Shown: positions 36,037 through 45,945 of the stretch, piece after piece
Layout of the letters: every line of letters begins with the position of its first letter
Numbering within the stretch: the stretch's first letter is position 1
Assembly: GCA_021734835.1 (NCBI GenBank)
Contig: JAIPIH010000002.1
Span: 62,001-126,000 of the forward strand
Source: Candidatus Cloacimonadota bacterium
Lineage (GTDB): Bacteria > Cloacimonadota > Cloacimonadia > Cloacimonadales > TCS61
Length of the DNA stretch: 64,000 nt
Reading direction: 5' to 3'
The notes under the pieces: model-generated
What the model was told of the DNA's origin: nothing
Databases searched by the model: none
Seen by the model: only the letters and a program-made list of their open reading frames with translations
Program-made: the position numbers and the translations under genes

Positions 36037-37130
36037 TAATCGGTATCCATCATACGGGGTTTATAAATCTCTTTAAAATAAGCTGCATATTCTCCAGAGT
36101 TGATCTCTTCAATCCAATCCAGATGATTCTTGTACCACGATATTACTTGCTCTAAACCTGTTTCGAAATCAATTTGTGGTTCCCAATTCAATTGTTTTCT
36201 AATCTTAGATGAATCAACAGAATATCTTATATCATGCCCCTGGCGGTCAAGGACATAAGAGATTAGATCATTCTTTAGATCTAATTTCTGCAGGATATGT
36301 TCCACCAGATCAATATTTCTCCATTTATTGCCAGTACCTACATTATATATTTCACCCGATTTCCCATCTTGCATGATTGTATCGATCGCTCTGCAATGAT
36401 CTTCTACATGAATCCATTCCCGAACATTTATTCCGTTACCGTAAACCGGGATTTCTTTATTTTGCAAAGCATTTGTAATAATAATTGGAATGAATTTTTC
36501 AGGAAATTGATAAGGTCCGAAATTGTTGCATGCTCTCACGATATTAACCCGCTGCCCATAGGTCTGATAGGCAACTCTCAATAAAAGATCTGCTGAAGCT
36601 TTACTGGCAGCATAAGGATTATTAGGTGCTAAACTGCCTTCCTCACCAACATTGCAGTTCTCTTGGATTGAACCATAGACTTCATCTGTTGATATCTGAA
36701 CGAATTTTTGTACTTTATATTCTCTGGAATAATTCAACATGATCTGCGTACCCAGTACATTTGTCTCTAAAAATATATTTGGATTAATAATACTTTTATC
36801 TACATGTGATTCTGCTGCAAAATGAACTACAAAATCGGGATTGAACTGTTCAAAAGTAGTTTTCACATCTTTGGGATCAGAAACGTTACCTTTTACAAAA
36901 ACATAATTATTATTGTCTTCCAGCGTAGTGAGATTGTTCAGATTTCCCGAGTAGGTTAATTTATCAAAGTTGATCACCTTGAAATTTGGATATTTGTTTA
37001 TAAGATGTCGGATAAAATTAGAGCCTATAAAACCTGCGCCTCCTGTTACCAGAATTATCTTATTATCTTCTTGTAAATTTGTTTTACCATTAAAGAAATT
37101 AATTTCTTTTTCTATGTTATTCTTTTCCAT
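36036..37130 (-). CDS. rfbB: dTDP-glucose 4,6-dehydratase
   Basis: Short-chain dehydrogenase family enzyme that makes dTDP-4-keto-6-deoxyglucose for surface polysaccharides; 364 residues. About 25 residues precede the Rossmann motif GGAGFIGSNFIRHL. The signature STDEVYGS (catalytic Asp/Glu) is near residue 145 and the YxxxK pair is in NPYAASKASADLL near 172. No other dTDP-rhamnose genes are nearby, so its product must be used by enzymes encoded elsewhere. It sits in a lipid/envelope operon eight bases after cdsA. Confidence 0.93.
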   Translation of the reverse strand: MEKNNIEKEINFFNGKTNLQEDNKIILVTGGAGFIGSNFIRHLINKYPNFKVINFDKLTYSGNLNNLTTLEDNNNYVFVKGNVSDPKDVKTTFEQFNPDFVVHFAAESHVDKSIINPNIFLETNVLGTQIMLNYSREYKVQKFVQISTDEVYGSIQENCNVGEEGSLAPNNPYAASKASADLLLRVAYQTYGQRVNIVRACNNFGPYQFPEKFIPIIITNALQNKEIPVYGNGINVREWIHVEDHCRAIDTIMQDGKSGEIYNVGTGNKWRNIDLVEHILQKLDLKNDLISYVLDRQGHDIRYSVDSSKIRKQLNWEPQIDFETGLEQVISWYKNHLDWIEEINSGEYAAYFKEIYKPRMMDTD

Positions 37131-37138
37131 AAATTTAC

Positions 37139-37927
37139 CTATTGAATTAAATACAAAATTATAAAATAGACCGGAGCAGCAAATAAAATACTATCGAATC
37201 TGTCCAAAAGACCGCCATGCCCCGGCAGGAAGTCGGAGCTGTCTTTTATGCCTGCATCTCGTTTTAAAATTGATTCAAACAGATCACCAAGTTGACCAAA
37301 AATTCCACCGGAAATTGCAACCGCAAGTGCTTGATAAATTGTCAGATCAAAAAAATATATAAATAAATACATGACTGCAAAAGCAGCAATGATACCCGCA
37401 ATAAAGCCTTCTAAAGATTTATTTGGACTTGCTCGGAATATTCCTTTATGTTTCCCAAAGTGATTTCCTATAAAATATGCAGCTGTATCAGTGACCCAAA
37501 TTGTAATCAGTAATCCAAAAATCAGATTTTTCCCATTGTTTAACAACCTAATATGATATAAACTGCTGAATAAAACTGCAGTGTAAAATATAGAGAACAA
37601 GGCTGCAGAGCTTCTGGCAAGTGCATTCTCTAGGTTATCTCTAAAAATATCGATTGTAATGATGATGAGAATTGAGAGCATGAGTGCAGCAAAAAGGATT
37701 ATTGGAGTAAAATAGATTGAGGAAAAAAAAACCAACAACGCGAGAATGAGAATGAACCTTGGCAGGAATGTTCCTTTATTTCTGAATATCTCCCTCAATT
37801 CAAATATCATTTGGAAAACGATCAAAGCCAAAAAAGAGGCTAAAGGAACGCCTCCAATTGTAAATAATATTATGATCAGAGGTATAAAAATAATTGCGAT
37901 CAATACCCTTTTTAATAAAGCCATCAA
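37139..37927 (-). CDS. cdsA: Phosphatidate cytidylyltransferase
   Basis: 262-residue membrane enzyme making CDP-diacylglycerol for phospholipid synthesis, with about seven hydrophobic helices. The C-terminal family signature SDFLPGHGGLLDRFDSI is intact, with its two essential aspartates, and KRDAGIKD precedes it. It overlaps uppS by four bases (ATGA), the classic uppS-cdsA arrangement. Confidence 0.96.
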   Translation of the reverse strand: MMALLKRVLIAIIFIPLIIILFTIGGVPLASFLALIVFQMIFELREIFRNKGTFLPRFILILALLVFFSSIYFTPIILFAALMLSILIIITIDIFRDNLENALARSSAALFSIFYTAVLFSSLYHIRLLNNGKNLIFGLLITIWVTDTAAYFIGNHFGKHKGIFRASPNKSLEGFIAGIIAAFAVMYLFIYFFDLTIYQALAVAISGGIFGQLGDLFESILKRDAGIKDSSDFLPGHGGLLDRFDSILFAAPVYFIILYLIQ

Positions 37928-38664
37928 TTCTCCCCTCGGCTGCCGTATCTTCTTTTCCTGTTTTGAAAATCCAATATGGATCGAATAAACTCTTCGCGGC
38001 TAAAATCAGGCCACATAGTCTTAGTGAACCAAAATTCTGAATAAGCACTTTGCCAGATCAAAAAGTTGGAAAGTCTTTCTTCACCGCTTGTCCTGATTAT
38101 CAAATCAGGATCAGGCATTTTTGCAGTATAGAGATAATTACTGAGAAGTTCGTCGTCAATTTTAGAAGTTATTTTTCCAGATTGAATATCCTCAATGATC
38201 AGATTGAAAGCATCGACAAGTTCTCTACGTCCACCATAATTCATAGCAACATTGAGATGCAGTCCTGTATTGATCCAACTTTTTTGGCAGGTTTCTAAAA
38301 CCTTTTTATGATAATTTTTCGCTAGCTCTTCCTTGCTGCCGATAAATCTAATATTCACATTATTTTTAATTAATTCATCTATCTCTTTAACTAGAGAATC
38401 CACTATCAGTTTCAAAAGATAAGATACCTCAGTATTTGAACGTCGCCAGTTTTCCGTTGAAAACGCATAAACAGTGAGATATGGAAGACCGATCTCAACT
38501 GCAGTTTCAACGATGCTTCTTACGGTTTTGACACCTTCTTTATGTCCATTGACCCTTTTTGTTTTGTGCAGATCTGCCCAACGTCCATTACCATCCATAA
38601 TAATGGCAATATGCTTCGGCATTCGTTCCTTATCTAATTTATGGATTAATTGTTTATATTCCAT
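37924..38664 (-). CDS. uppS: Undecaprenyl pyrophosphate synthase
   Basis: cis-prenyltransferase of 246 residues that makes the C55 carrier for peptidoglycan and LPS. The motif IAIIMDGNGRWA at residues 18-29 holds the catalytic Asp. AFSTENWRRS is near 75 and the C-terminal IRTSGEERLSNFLIWQSAYSE region near 195 is complete. It begins four bases after prfB. Confidence 0.97.
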   Translation of the reverse strand: MEYKQLIHKLDKERMPKHIAIIMDGNGRWADLHKTKRVNGHKEGVKTVRSIVETAVEIGLPYLTVYAFSTENWRRSNTEVSYLLKLIVDSLVKEIDELIKNNVNIRFIGSKEELAKNYHKKVLETCQKSWINTGLHLNVAMNYGGRRELVDAFNLIIEDIQSGKITSKIDDELLSNYLYTAKMPDPDLIIRTSGEERLSNFLIWQSAYSEFWFTKTMWPDFSREEFIRSILDFQNRKRRYGSRGEN

Positions 38665-38668
38665 AATT

Positions 38669-39782
38669 TTAACTTCTTTTTTGTGCTGCTATTTTTTTTA
38701 AGAAAGCATCCATGAAATCATCAAGATCACCATCCATAACTGCTGAGATGTTCCCGGTTTCATGATCCGTTCTGTGATCTTTTACCATTTGGTAGGGATG
38801 GAAAACATAAGATCTGATCTGGTTTCCCCAGCCGATATCGGTTTTAGTATTTTCATGTTTTTGCCTTTCTTTTTCTCTTTCTTCTTCATAATGCTGATAT
38901 AATTTAGATTTCAAGATCAACATTGCAACTTCACGATTACGTAATTGTGATCTCTCGTTTTGACACTGAACTATTATATTTGTTGGAATATGAGTTATCC
39001 TAACAGCGGAGTCAGTTGTATTTACTCCCTGTCCACCTTTTCCACTAGCACGATAAGTATCAATTCTCAGATCATTTTGATCGATGTCAATCTCGATATC
39101 ATCATCAACCAAGGGATAAACAAAAACCGAAGCAAAAGAAGTTTGTCTTTTACCTTGAGCATTAAAGGGAGAAATCCGCACTAATCTGTGAATCCCTGAT
39201 TCAGTTTTTAAATAGCCGAAAGCATAATCTCCGAGAATTTCCATCGTGACACTTTTTATTCCAGCTTCATCTCCTGCCTGATAATCAACGATTTCGGATT
39301 TATAGTTAGCATTTTCTGCCCATCGAGTGTACATTCTCAACAACATCTCAGCCCAGTCCTGCGATTCCGTGCCGCCGGCGCCGGGATGGATAGTTAAAAT
39401 AGCATTGTTTGAATCAGTTTTCCCATTCAGCAGGAATAGTGCTTCAGTTTTATTTACATATTTTTCTGCTTTTTTAAATACTCTGCCAGCCTCATTTAAA
39501 AGTGATTCGTTCAGATCTTCTTCCAAAAGTAGAATATAAGTTTCCAGATCATCAATAATTGTAGAAAGATGATGATCTTTATCTATTTGATCGTTATATT
39601 TTTTTATTGTTTTAGTGATTTTTGCTGCTTCTCTCTGATCATTCCAAAAATCAGGATCTTTCATCACTTTTTCATATTGTTGTATCTTGCCGCGGAGTTC
39701 ATCGGTGTCAAAGTAACCTCCTGATCTCCGTAATCCGATATACAAGATCTTCACTCTGTTTTGTAAAATCTATTAATTCCAT
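38669..39782 (-). CDS. prfB: Peptide chain release factor 2, with programmed +1 frameshift
   Basis: RF2 terminates translation at UGA and UAA. Translation starts at the ATG at 39782 (GGAGAAG ribosome site). After 24 codons it meets an in-frame TGA (39710-39708) within CTTTGAC. An internal AGGAGG (39722-39717) lies three bases before the CTT slip codon, exactly as in the autoregulatory RF2 site of Escherichia coli. Reading continues in the +1 frame to 38669, giving about 370 residues. The GGQ motif is present (SGKGGQGVNT), and the codon-recognition region fits RF2. An unshifted reading would yield only a 24-residue peptide. Confidence 0.95.
39707..39722 (-). promoter_or_regulatory. RF2 programmed frameshift signal
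   Basis: AGGAGG (39722-39717), TTA, then CTT TGA C (39713-39707). The internal Shine-Dalgarno-like hexamer and the slippery CTT before a poorly decoded TGA followed by C stimulate a +1 shift when RF2 is scarce. Confidence 0.93.
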
Positions 39783-39842
39783 TACTTCTCCTAATCATTT
39801 AAATAATATTATAATACCAGAAAATTAGATTTGAAAATTATA

Positions 39843-41000
39843 TCAATAAAAACTTCCAGGTAATAAATAGCTTTTCACTTCTTCATTATAGTATCTGTCG
39901 GTCATTGTAGCTATAAAATCACGAACTATCTCTGAGTCACGGAACCTATTATGGTAAGATTTTCCTTTCCTGTTCAAAAAATGAACAAAAATTTTTGAAT
40001 TAACATTATTTTCTTTGATATCCTCGATATATTGATCAAAAAGAACTTCCATACTCCGGTCAATCTTTTCTCTGGCTTTTTTCACATTTTTATCAGTATA
40101 TATGCGCTTATAATTGAACTTTTTAAGTTTATGTAAATAATACGAAATCTCTTCATCAAAGGCAACCTGATCTTTATCATAGCTATTTAAAATAACACTT
40201 TTGACTAGCGTATCTATGATTTCGCTGTTCGTATTACCTAAATGTTCAGCGCAATCTTTGGGGATCTCAGATCTTTTCATTATCTTTAATCTGATCGCGT
40301 CTTCTATATCCTGACCGATATAAGCGATTGTATCAGAAATTCTTACAACACAACCCTCTAATGTAGCTGGCATCCATTTTTGCTCAGTACCCTCTTTTCT
40401 CAGCTTAATATAATTTTGGATATCTTCTTCTGTTTTATCTCGCTGCGGAATTAAAATTTGATTATGAACTTCACCATCATGAGAGATAATTCCGTCACGT
40501 ACTTGAAACGTAAGATTTAGTCCTTTTCCTTTTCTGGAAATGTGATCCACAACGTGTAAACTCTGTATATTATGATGAAACTTGCCTATCCCAGCTCGTT
40601 CACAGCTTTTTGATAGTGCTACTTCTCCGTCATGACCAAAAGGGGGATGACCCAGATCGTGGCCAAGAGCAATAGATTCTACCAGTTCCAGATTAAGTCC
40701 CAGCATATTAGCTATAGTACGTGAGATTTGAGATACATAGGTAGTATGTAAACTTCTGTTAGACGTCTCTTCATCAAACATATTAGTAAATGAAAACACC
40801 TGAGTTTTTCCCTGATACCTCCGGTAAGCTCCGGAGTGTAATATCCGATCTCTATCAATAGCAAATTCTGTTCTTACAAAACAGTTATCATCTAGTTCTA
40901 GACGGTGTGCTTGTTGATTTCTACAGGCATATTTGCTATAATGTTCACTTGATCTGACAACAAACTCTTCAAACAATTTTGTAAATCTGTCTTTATTCAT
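39843..41000 (-). CDS. dgt: Deoxyguanosinetriphosphate triphosphohydrolase-like HD protein
   Basis: 385-residue HD-domain dNTPase. The metal-binding HD pair appears in ALGHDLGHPPFGHDGEVAL near residue 110, after the TRLxHT-type segment NRSLHTTYVSQISRTIA near 85. Further histidines and Asp are in HHNIQSLHVVDH and RISDTIAYIGQDIEDA. It probably hydrolyses dNTPs to nucleosides and triphosphate. It overlaps trmB by four bases and precedes prfB by 60 bases. Confidence 0.9.
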   Translation of the reverse strand: MNKDRFTKLFEEFVVRSSEHYSKYACRNQQAHRLELDDNCFVRTEFAIDRDRILHSGAYRRYQGKTQVFSFTNMFDEETSNRSLHTTYVSQISRTIANMLGLNLELVESIALGHDLGHPPFGHDGEVALSKSCERAGIGKFHHNIQSLHVVDHISRKGKGLNLTFQVRDGIISHDGEVHNQILIPQRDKTEEDIQNYIKLRKEGTEQKWMPATLEGCVVRISDTIAYIGQDIEDAIRLKIMKRSEIPKDCAEHLGNTNSEIIDTLVKSVILNSYDKDQVAFDEEISYYLHKLKKFNYKRIYTDKNVKKAREKIDRSMEVLFDQYIEDIKENNVNSKIFVHFLNRKGKSYHNRFRDSEIVRDFIATMTDRYYNEEVKSYLLPGSFY

Positions 41001-41629
41001 AATCTACTCCGAAATTTCATGAAATAAGGCTCGAAACCTTCTTCTCTTTTCAGTTTTTCAAAATAAGTTTCAATATGATTTTTATCAGGTACTCTTTTAA
41101 ATCCGATCTCATATAAGGCAAAAAAATCCTCCCTGTTACGAAAATGATCTACAATCCATAATGCATATTCTCTGTGATCGGTAACTATGTCAACTAAACC
41201 TCCAGGAACAAGAAGATTTTTCATAGCTGAAACAAAGTTATCCTGAATAATGCGTCTGCGATTATGGCGCTTTTTTGGCCATGGATCGGGATATTGCAAA
41301 TATATTGTTTCTATAGAATTCTCATCAATAAATTTAATTATATTTTCATCAAGAAATATTTTTGCTACCCTCACATTTAGCAGATGTTCTTTAAACAACT
41401 TCCTGAGGAGTGTTTTGAATCTTTTTTCTTTGAGATCAATACCTATAAAATTTATTTGAGGATTTTGTTTAGCGATTTTTATCAAGAACTCTCCCCTACC
41501 GCTACCGATTTCCAGATGTATCGGATTTGAATTCCCAAAAATAGCTGGAAAATCCAGTTTCCTGTCATCTACAAATTCCAATTCGTAGATCTTTCTACTT
41601 TCTACTAAAATACTATTATCTGACATCAT
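40997..41629 (-). CDS. trmB: tRNA (guanine-N7-)-methyltransferase
   Basis: Makes m7G46 in tRNA. 210 residues with SAM motif LEIGSGRGEFLIKIA near residue 37 and the TrmB signature YLQYPDPWPKKRHNRRRI near 112. Two adjacent ATGs (41629, 41626) are possible starts. The best promoter match places transcription start almost at the ATG, and there is no ribosome site, so the message may be leaderless. Confidence 0.95.
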   Translation of the reverse strand: MMSDNSILVESRKIYELEFVDDRKLDFPAIFGNSNPIHLEIGSGRGEFLIKIAKQNPQINFIGIDLKEKRFKTLLRKLFKEHLLNVRVAKIFLDENIIKFIDENSIETIYLQYPDPWPKKRHNRRRIIQDNFVSAMKNLLVPGGLVDIVTDHREYALWIVDHFRNREDFFALYEIGFKRVPDKNHIETYFEKLKREEGFEPYFMKFRSRL

Positions 41630-41636
41630 ATTGTGT

Positions 41637-41665
41637 TAAATATTTTTTTGATGCCAAAATGTCAA
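41637..41665 (-). promoter_or_regulatory. Promoter of the trmB-dgt operon
   Basis: TTGACA (41665-41660), exactly 17 bases, then TATTTA (41642-41637): a near-consensus sigma-70-type promoter. The trmB ATG lies seven bases after the -10 box, suggesting a leaderless transcript. Confidence 0.6.
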
Positions 41666-41701
41666 TAAACATGTAGCATACAATTATTTAAACTATTTCC
41701 T

Positions 41702-41732
41702 TTGACATAATTTATGACTTATTTTTTCTAAA
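41702..41732 (+). promoter_or_regulatory. Candidate promoter of the secreted nuclease gene
   Basis: A perfect TTGACA at 41702-41707 is followed after 19 bases by TCTAAA (41727-41732). The ribosome site AAAGAGG and ATG (41748) come next. The -10 box and spacer are imperfect. The site is divergent from the trmB promoter. Confidence 0.4.
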
Positions 41733-41747
41733 CTAAAGAGGTTTTTA

Positions 41748-43586
41748 ATGAAAAAAATTGTATTCTTGGTCATAAATATTGTAGTTTTGACCTGCTTATA
41801 TTCTTTGATCCCGCCCGGTTATTATGATGGTACCGAAGGATTAAGCGGAGATGAATTAAAGTCTGTTTTAAATGATATTATTGATAACCATACAGAATTA
41901 ACTTACTCACAGGTTTGGGATGCTTTAAGAGATACTGATGAAGATCCGGAAAACCCTGAAAATGTAATTTTACTTTATACAGGCTGGTCTGTTACTAATG
42001 CTGGTTATCCTACCTGGAATCGCGAGCATACTTGGGCAAAATCTCATGGCGGTTTTGATAACGATCCTCCCTGCGGAACAGATGTTCATCATTTGCGTCC
42101 TACAGATGTTCAGGTTAACGGCGATCGCGGTAATTTAGATTTTGACTATAGTGATAATCCTTATCCCGCTATTCCTACTTGTTTTTATGACAGTGATTCG
42201 TGGGAACCTCGTGATGAAGTAAAAGGTGATGTAGCCCGGATGATATTCTATATGGCAACTAGATATGAAGGTGAGAACAGTGAGCTGGATCTTGTTGTTG
42301 TAGACGAGGTCAACACAGCTCCTAATCCGGAACATGGTAAACTTTCGACACTTTTGGAATGGAATTCCCTGGATCCTCCCAGCAGCTTTGAAGAAACCAG
42401 AAACGACCGCATTTATACTAACTGGCAGGGGAATAGAAATCCCTTTATTGATCATCCAGAATTCGTCGGGTATATCTGGGGTAATACTAATCCCGAGCTT
42501 ACAGCGGAATTCACAGCAGATATTACAATAGGAACGGCTCCTCTTACTGTTCAATTTACAGATGCATCGTATGGGAGTGATATTATTTCCTGGAATTGGG
42601 ATATGGATGGTGACAACATTAATGATTCAACCTTGCAAAATCCATCATTTACTTATCAAAATACAGGTTTCTTTAATGTAACTTTAACTGTGGAAGATAA
42701 TCTTGGTAACAGCTCTACAATTACAAAAGAAAATTTTATTCATGTAGTTCAATCCGGGATTCCGGAAATTATGCTTAGTGAAAGTTTTGAATCTCTTATT
42801 CCTGAATGGTATCTGATCAGTGAAGCCAGCGATCAGGATTGGACGATAACAGATGAAATCTCCATTTATACTCATCCTTCTACAGTTCCTGACGGCATCT
42901 ATTACGCTTATGCTAATAATTATAATTCAAATGCTCCGGCTAACGACTGGCTGATCACTCCGGTTTTAGATCTTACTGCTTATGATGATCCCTACATTAA
43001 TTTTGTTGCATGGACTAAGTTTTCTGATATTATTCCAGGTTTGGAAATATTAGTATCAGCAAATTATACTGGTGAACCAAATATTGCAGACTGGACAGTT
43101 CTTACGGCCGATCTGCCGGTGCCGGATAGTGGAACTTGGCAGAATTCAGGAGACATTGATCTGAGTGATTTCACAGAAGAGACTATTAATATAGCTTTCC
43201 ATTATACTTCAAGTGGAACAGGAACCAGCACAACAACTGCTTGGGCCGTTGATGATATCACCGTTCTAGGTTACGAGCCTTCATCCGTAGAAGAAAATAA
43301 TCCAAATATCAGTTATTATATGAATGTTTATCCTAATCCTATTTTTAACTCTTCTTCTGTTAAAATGAGTTACAGCATTCCAGCAGGAGCTCAAACTATC
43401 CAAATAAAAATTTACAATATTAAAGGACAAAAAATTAATCAGTTTTCTCCTTCTATAAACAGCCGTTCTATCTTTTGGAATGGAGCTGACTCAGAAAATA
43501 AAATAGTTGGTTCAGGTTTATACTTGATCAATTTAAGTATAGATGGTAAGGTTGTAGCATCAAAAAAATGTGTAATTTTGAATTAA
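41748..43586 (+). CDS. Secreted endonuclease I-family nuclease with PKD domain and C-terminal sorting-type domain
   Basis: 612 residues. A signal peptide (1-19) precedes an endonuclease I domain (about 30-235) with the catalytic WNREHTWAKSHG near residue 85 and DVHHLRPTDVQVNGDRGN near 105. A PKD domain (about 250-335, SWNWDMDGDN...FTYQNTGFFNVTLTV) follows. Next is a choice-of-anchor/cleaved-adhesin-like beta domain (about 345-510). The C-terminus (about 525-612; NVYPNPIFNSSS ... GSGLYLINLSIDGKVVASKK) matches the type IX secretion/FlgD-like sorting domains. It probably degrades extracellular nucleic acid for nutrition. Confidence 0.9.
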   Translation: MKKIVFLVINIVVLTCLYSLIPPGYYDGTEGLSGDELKSVLNDIIDNHTELTYSQVWDALRDTDEDPENPENVILLYTGWSVTNAGYPTWNREHTWAKSHGGFDNDPPCGTDVHHLRPTDVQVNGDRGNLDFDYSDNPYPAIPTCFYDSDSWEPRDEVKGDVARMIFYMATRYEGENSELDLVVVDEVNTAPNPEHGKLSTLLEWNSLDPPSSFEETRNDRIYTNWQGNRNPFIDHPEFVGYIWGNTNPELTAEFTADITIGTAPLTVQFTDASYGSDIISWNWDMDGDNINDSTLQNPSFTYQNTGFFNVTLTVEDNLGNSSTITKENFIHVVQSGIPEIMLSESFESLIPEWYLISEASDQDWTITDEISIYTHPSTVPDGIYYAYANNYNSNAPANDWLITPVLDLTAYDDPYINFVAWTKFSDIIPGLEILVSANYTGEPNIADWTVLTADLPVPDSGTWQNSGDIDLSDFTEETINIAFHYTSSGTGTSTTTAWAVDDITVLGYEPSSVEENNPNISYYMNVYPNPIFNSSSVKMSYSIPAGAQTIQIKIYNIKGQKINQFSPSINSRSIFWNGADSENKIVGSGLYLINLSIDGKVVASKKCVILN

Positions 43587-43599
43587 AAAGGAAAGTAAA

Positions 43600-45291
43600 A
43601 TGAAAAAAGTTCAGAAATTAACATTAAAGTATGTATTAGAAAACAGTGCTGAGAAATATGCGACAAAACCGTGTGTAAGTTGGGTTGATGGGAAACCGAT
43701 CCGTTACAATGAATTCTATGAGCAAGCAAAAGAACTGCAATTTTTGCTGCAGGAAGAAGGAATAACTAAAGGCGATAAAGTTGCCATTTTAAGCGAAAAT
43801 TCGCCTAATTGGGGAATCGCCTATTTTGCAATCACATCATTTGGAGCAATTGCAGTACCGATTTTACCTGATTTCCGGGAAAATGAAGTACACCATATTT
43901 TAAGGCATTCCAGCAGTAAAGCTATCCTGATCTCCGAAAAACAATATTGCAAAATTGATGATTTTGAAAGTGATGTAATGGTTCTGAGAGTATTAATTGA
44001 TAATTTTGCCATATTACCACCAGAAACAACAATTGCGAAATTGAAAAGTTCTATCTCTAGAAGTACCAGGCCGATAACCAAGCTAACAGACTCTGCCTTA
44101 AAATTTACCGGCTTACGTACTGCTGAAGTTCTGGAAGATGACATTGCCTGTATACTTTATACATCCGGTACAACAGGAAATTCAAAGGGAGTAGTATTAT
44201 CACATAAAAACCTTGTTTTCGATGCTACAGAAGTTTTCGCGATCCAAAATATTGAGTCATCAGACCGGCTTGTTTCTGTTCTGCCTCTTCCTCATACGTA
44301 TGAATGTACACTCGGATTGATAATGCCAATTATGAAGGGAGCATGTATATATTATCTTGATAAATTACCTACAGCCCGAGTTTTATTGCCGGTATTAAAA
44401 AAGATCAAACCAACTATTATGCTTACAGTACCTTTAATTATCGAGAAGATCTTTAAAAACAAGATACAGCCGACTCTTACTTCCAATCCTATTTTTCGTT
44501 CACTCTATAAATTTCCACCAACCAGAAAATTTCTGCATTATTTAGCAGGAAAGAAACTTTATAATACATTTGGCGGGAATCTTCATTTTTTTGGTATTGG
44601 TGGTGCTCTGCTGGCAGCCGATGTAGAAAGATTTTTAAGAGATGCTAAATTCCCTTATGCCATAGGTTACGGCCTTACCGAGACATCTCCATTACTGGCC
44701 GGATGCAATCCGAATTTTACGAAATACCGCTCAACTGGAACCGCTCCTCCAAATATTCAATTACGTATCTTTAATCCTGATCCAAAGACAGGAGAAGGTG
44801 AGATTCAAGCTAAGGGTGATAATGTGATGAGTGGATATTACAAAGATCCGGAACGTACCAAGGAAGTCTTTACTGATGATGGCTGGTTTAAGACGGGAGA
44901 TCTGGGAATATTGAAGAATGATTATCTTTATATCAAAGGGAGATTAAAGAATGTCATTATTGGTCCCAGCGGTACAAATATATACCCGGAAGATATTGAA
45001 TCAGTTATAAACCAACACCATTATGTCTTAGAATCAATTGTTTATGAATATGAGAACCGGATTGTGGCAAGAGTTCATTTGAATTATGAATTAATTGATA
45101 AAGAAAATAAGCATAAAAGGGCAAACGAAAAATTAATGCGCGTATTCATACAACAACTTATCGAAGATGTAAGAAAAATTGTAAACTCACAGGTACCTTC
45201 TTATTCTAATGTCTATAAGATGATCGAACAACTTGAACCTTTTGAAAAGACCCCTACAAAGAAGATCAAAAGGTATTTATATACTGAATGA
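43600..45291 (+). CDS. AMP-dependent (long-chain) acyl-CoA synthetase
   Basis: 563 residues of the adenylate-forming family. The P-loop-like A3 motif YTSGTTGNSKGVVLSH is near residue 187, GYGLTETSPLL near 352, the adenylate-binding DDGWFKTGDLG near 425, and the hinge GRLKNVII near 447. It resembles long-chain fatty acyl-CoA ligases with a soluble body; the chain length is uncertain. It begins 13 bases after the nuclease gene with an AAAGGAAAG site. Confidence 0.9.
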   Translation: MKKVQKLTLKYVLENSAEKYATKPCVSWVDGKPIRYNEFYEQAKELQFLLQEEGITKGDKVAILSENSPNWGIAYFAITSFGAIAVPILPDFRENEVHHILRHSSSKAILISEKQYCKIDDFESDVMVLRVLIDNFAILPPETTIAKLKSSISRSTRPITKLTDSALKFTGLRTAEVLEDDIACILYTSGTTGNSKGVVLSHKNLVFDATEVFAIQNIESSDRLVSVLPLPHTYECTLGLIMPIMKGACIYYLDKLPTARVLLPVLKKIKPTIMLTVPLIIEKIFKNKIQPTLTSNPIFRSLYKFPPTRKFLHYLAGKKLYNTFGGNLHFFGIGGALLAADVERFLRDAKFPYAIGYGLTETSPLLAGCNPNFTKYRSTGTAPPNIQLRIFNPDPKTGEGEIQAKGDNVMSGYYKDPERTKEVFTDDGWFKTGDLGILKNDYLYIKGRLKNVIIGPSGTNIYPEDIESVINQHHYVLESIVYEYENRIVARVHLNYELIDKENKHKRANEKLMRVFIQQLIEDVRKIVNSQVPSYSNVYKMIEQLEPFEKTPTKKIKRYLYTE

Positions 45292-45307
45292 TTAATATTG
45301 AGATTTG

Positions 45308-45937
45308 CTAATCGATTTTAGTACCAACAAATGGATTGTTCTGCTTTTCCTTTCCAATTGTTGATACAGGACCATGACCGGGCAGTATTTCCAATTTATC
45401 ATCATAAGAGAATATTTTTTTTTCGATAGAATTAATTAAGGTTCTATGATCGCCGCCGCTGAGGTCAGTTCTGCCGATTCCTTTATTAAATAAAGTATCT
45501 CCTGTTACTATAAAGTTTGAGGTCAATATGCAAATTCCCCCTTTTGAATGTCCCGGCGTGTGTATGATCTTTAATTTTTCGGAACCTAAAAAGAGGTCAT
45601 CATTATCCTGTAATAAGATATCTGGCTTAGGTGCAGTGATCGACCAGTCAAAATAGTAACTCAAATTTTTTACAGGATCAGCCAGAGCATCTGCATCTTC
45701 TTTGTGAATACAGATATTAATATCAAAATTATCTTTAACGTATTCAATTCCACCTATATGATCACCATGAGCATGAGTTAAGATCAAATATTTTGGTTTT
45801 AAGTTTCTGATCTCCTGAATAAATTCTTCTGAAGGTGCTGACGGATCTATTACGGCCGCTTCTTTCGTTTTTTCGTCCCAAATAAGATATGTATTTGTCC
45901 CGAAACTTGGTAGTAAGTTAAATATTTTGTATTTCAT
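45308..45937 (-). CDS. Metallo-beta-lactamase-fold hydrolase (glyoxalase II-like)
   Basis: 209 residues with the zinc-binding motif LTHAHGDHIGG near residue 54, HTPGHSKGGIC near 128 and GDTLFNKGIGRTDL near 147, ending with the LPGHGP histidine. The layout matches YcbL/GloB-like hydrolases acting on thioesters such as glutathione conjugates. It lies eight bases downstream of the PP-loop gene. Confidence 0.88.
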   Translation of the reverse strand: MKYKIFNLLPSFGTNTYLIWDEKTKEAAVIDPSAPSEEFIQEIRNLKPKYLILTHAHGDHIGGIEYVKDNFDINICIHKEDADALADPVKNLSYYFDWSITAPKPDILLQDNDDLFLGSEKLKIIHTPGHSKGGICILTSNFIVTGDTLFNKGIGRTDLSGGDHRTLINSIEKKIFSYDDKLEILPGHGPVSTIGKEKQNNPFVGTKID

Positions 45938-45945
45938 TTTTATCC

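Noticed and set aside
39843-41000. HD protein as a GTP pyrophosphokinase/SpoT-like enzyme
   Set aside because: The HD motif context (GHDLGHPPFGHDGE) is that of dGTPases, and there is no synthetase or TGS domain.
45292-45307. Terminator between the convergent acyl-CoA synthetase and MBL genes
   Set aside because: The GATTA/TAATC pairing is short and lacks a T tract.
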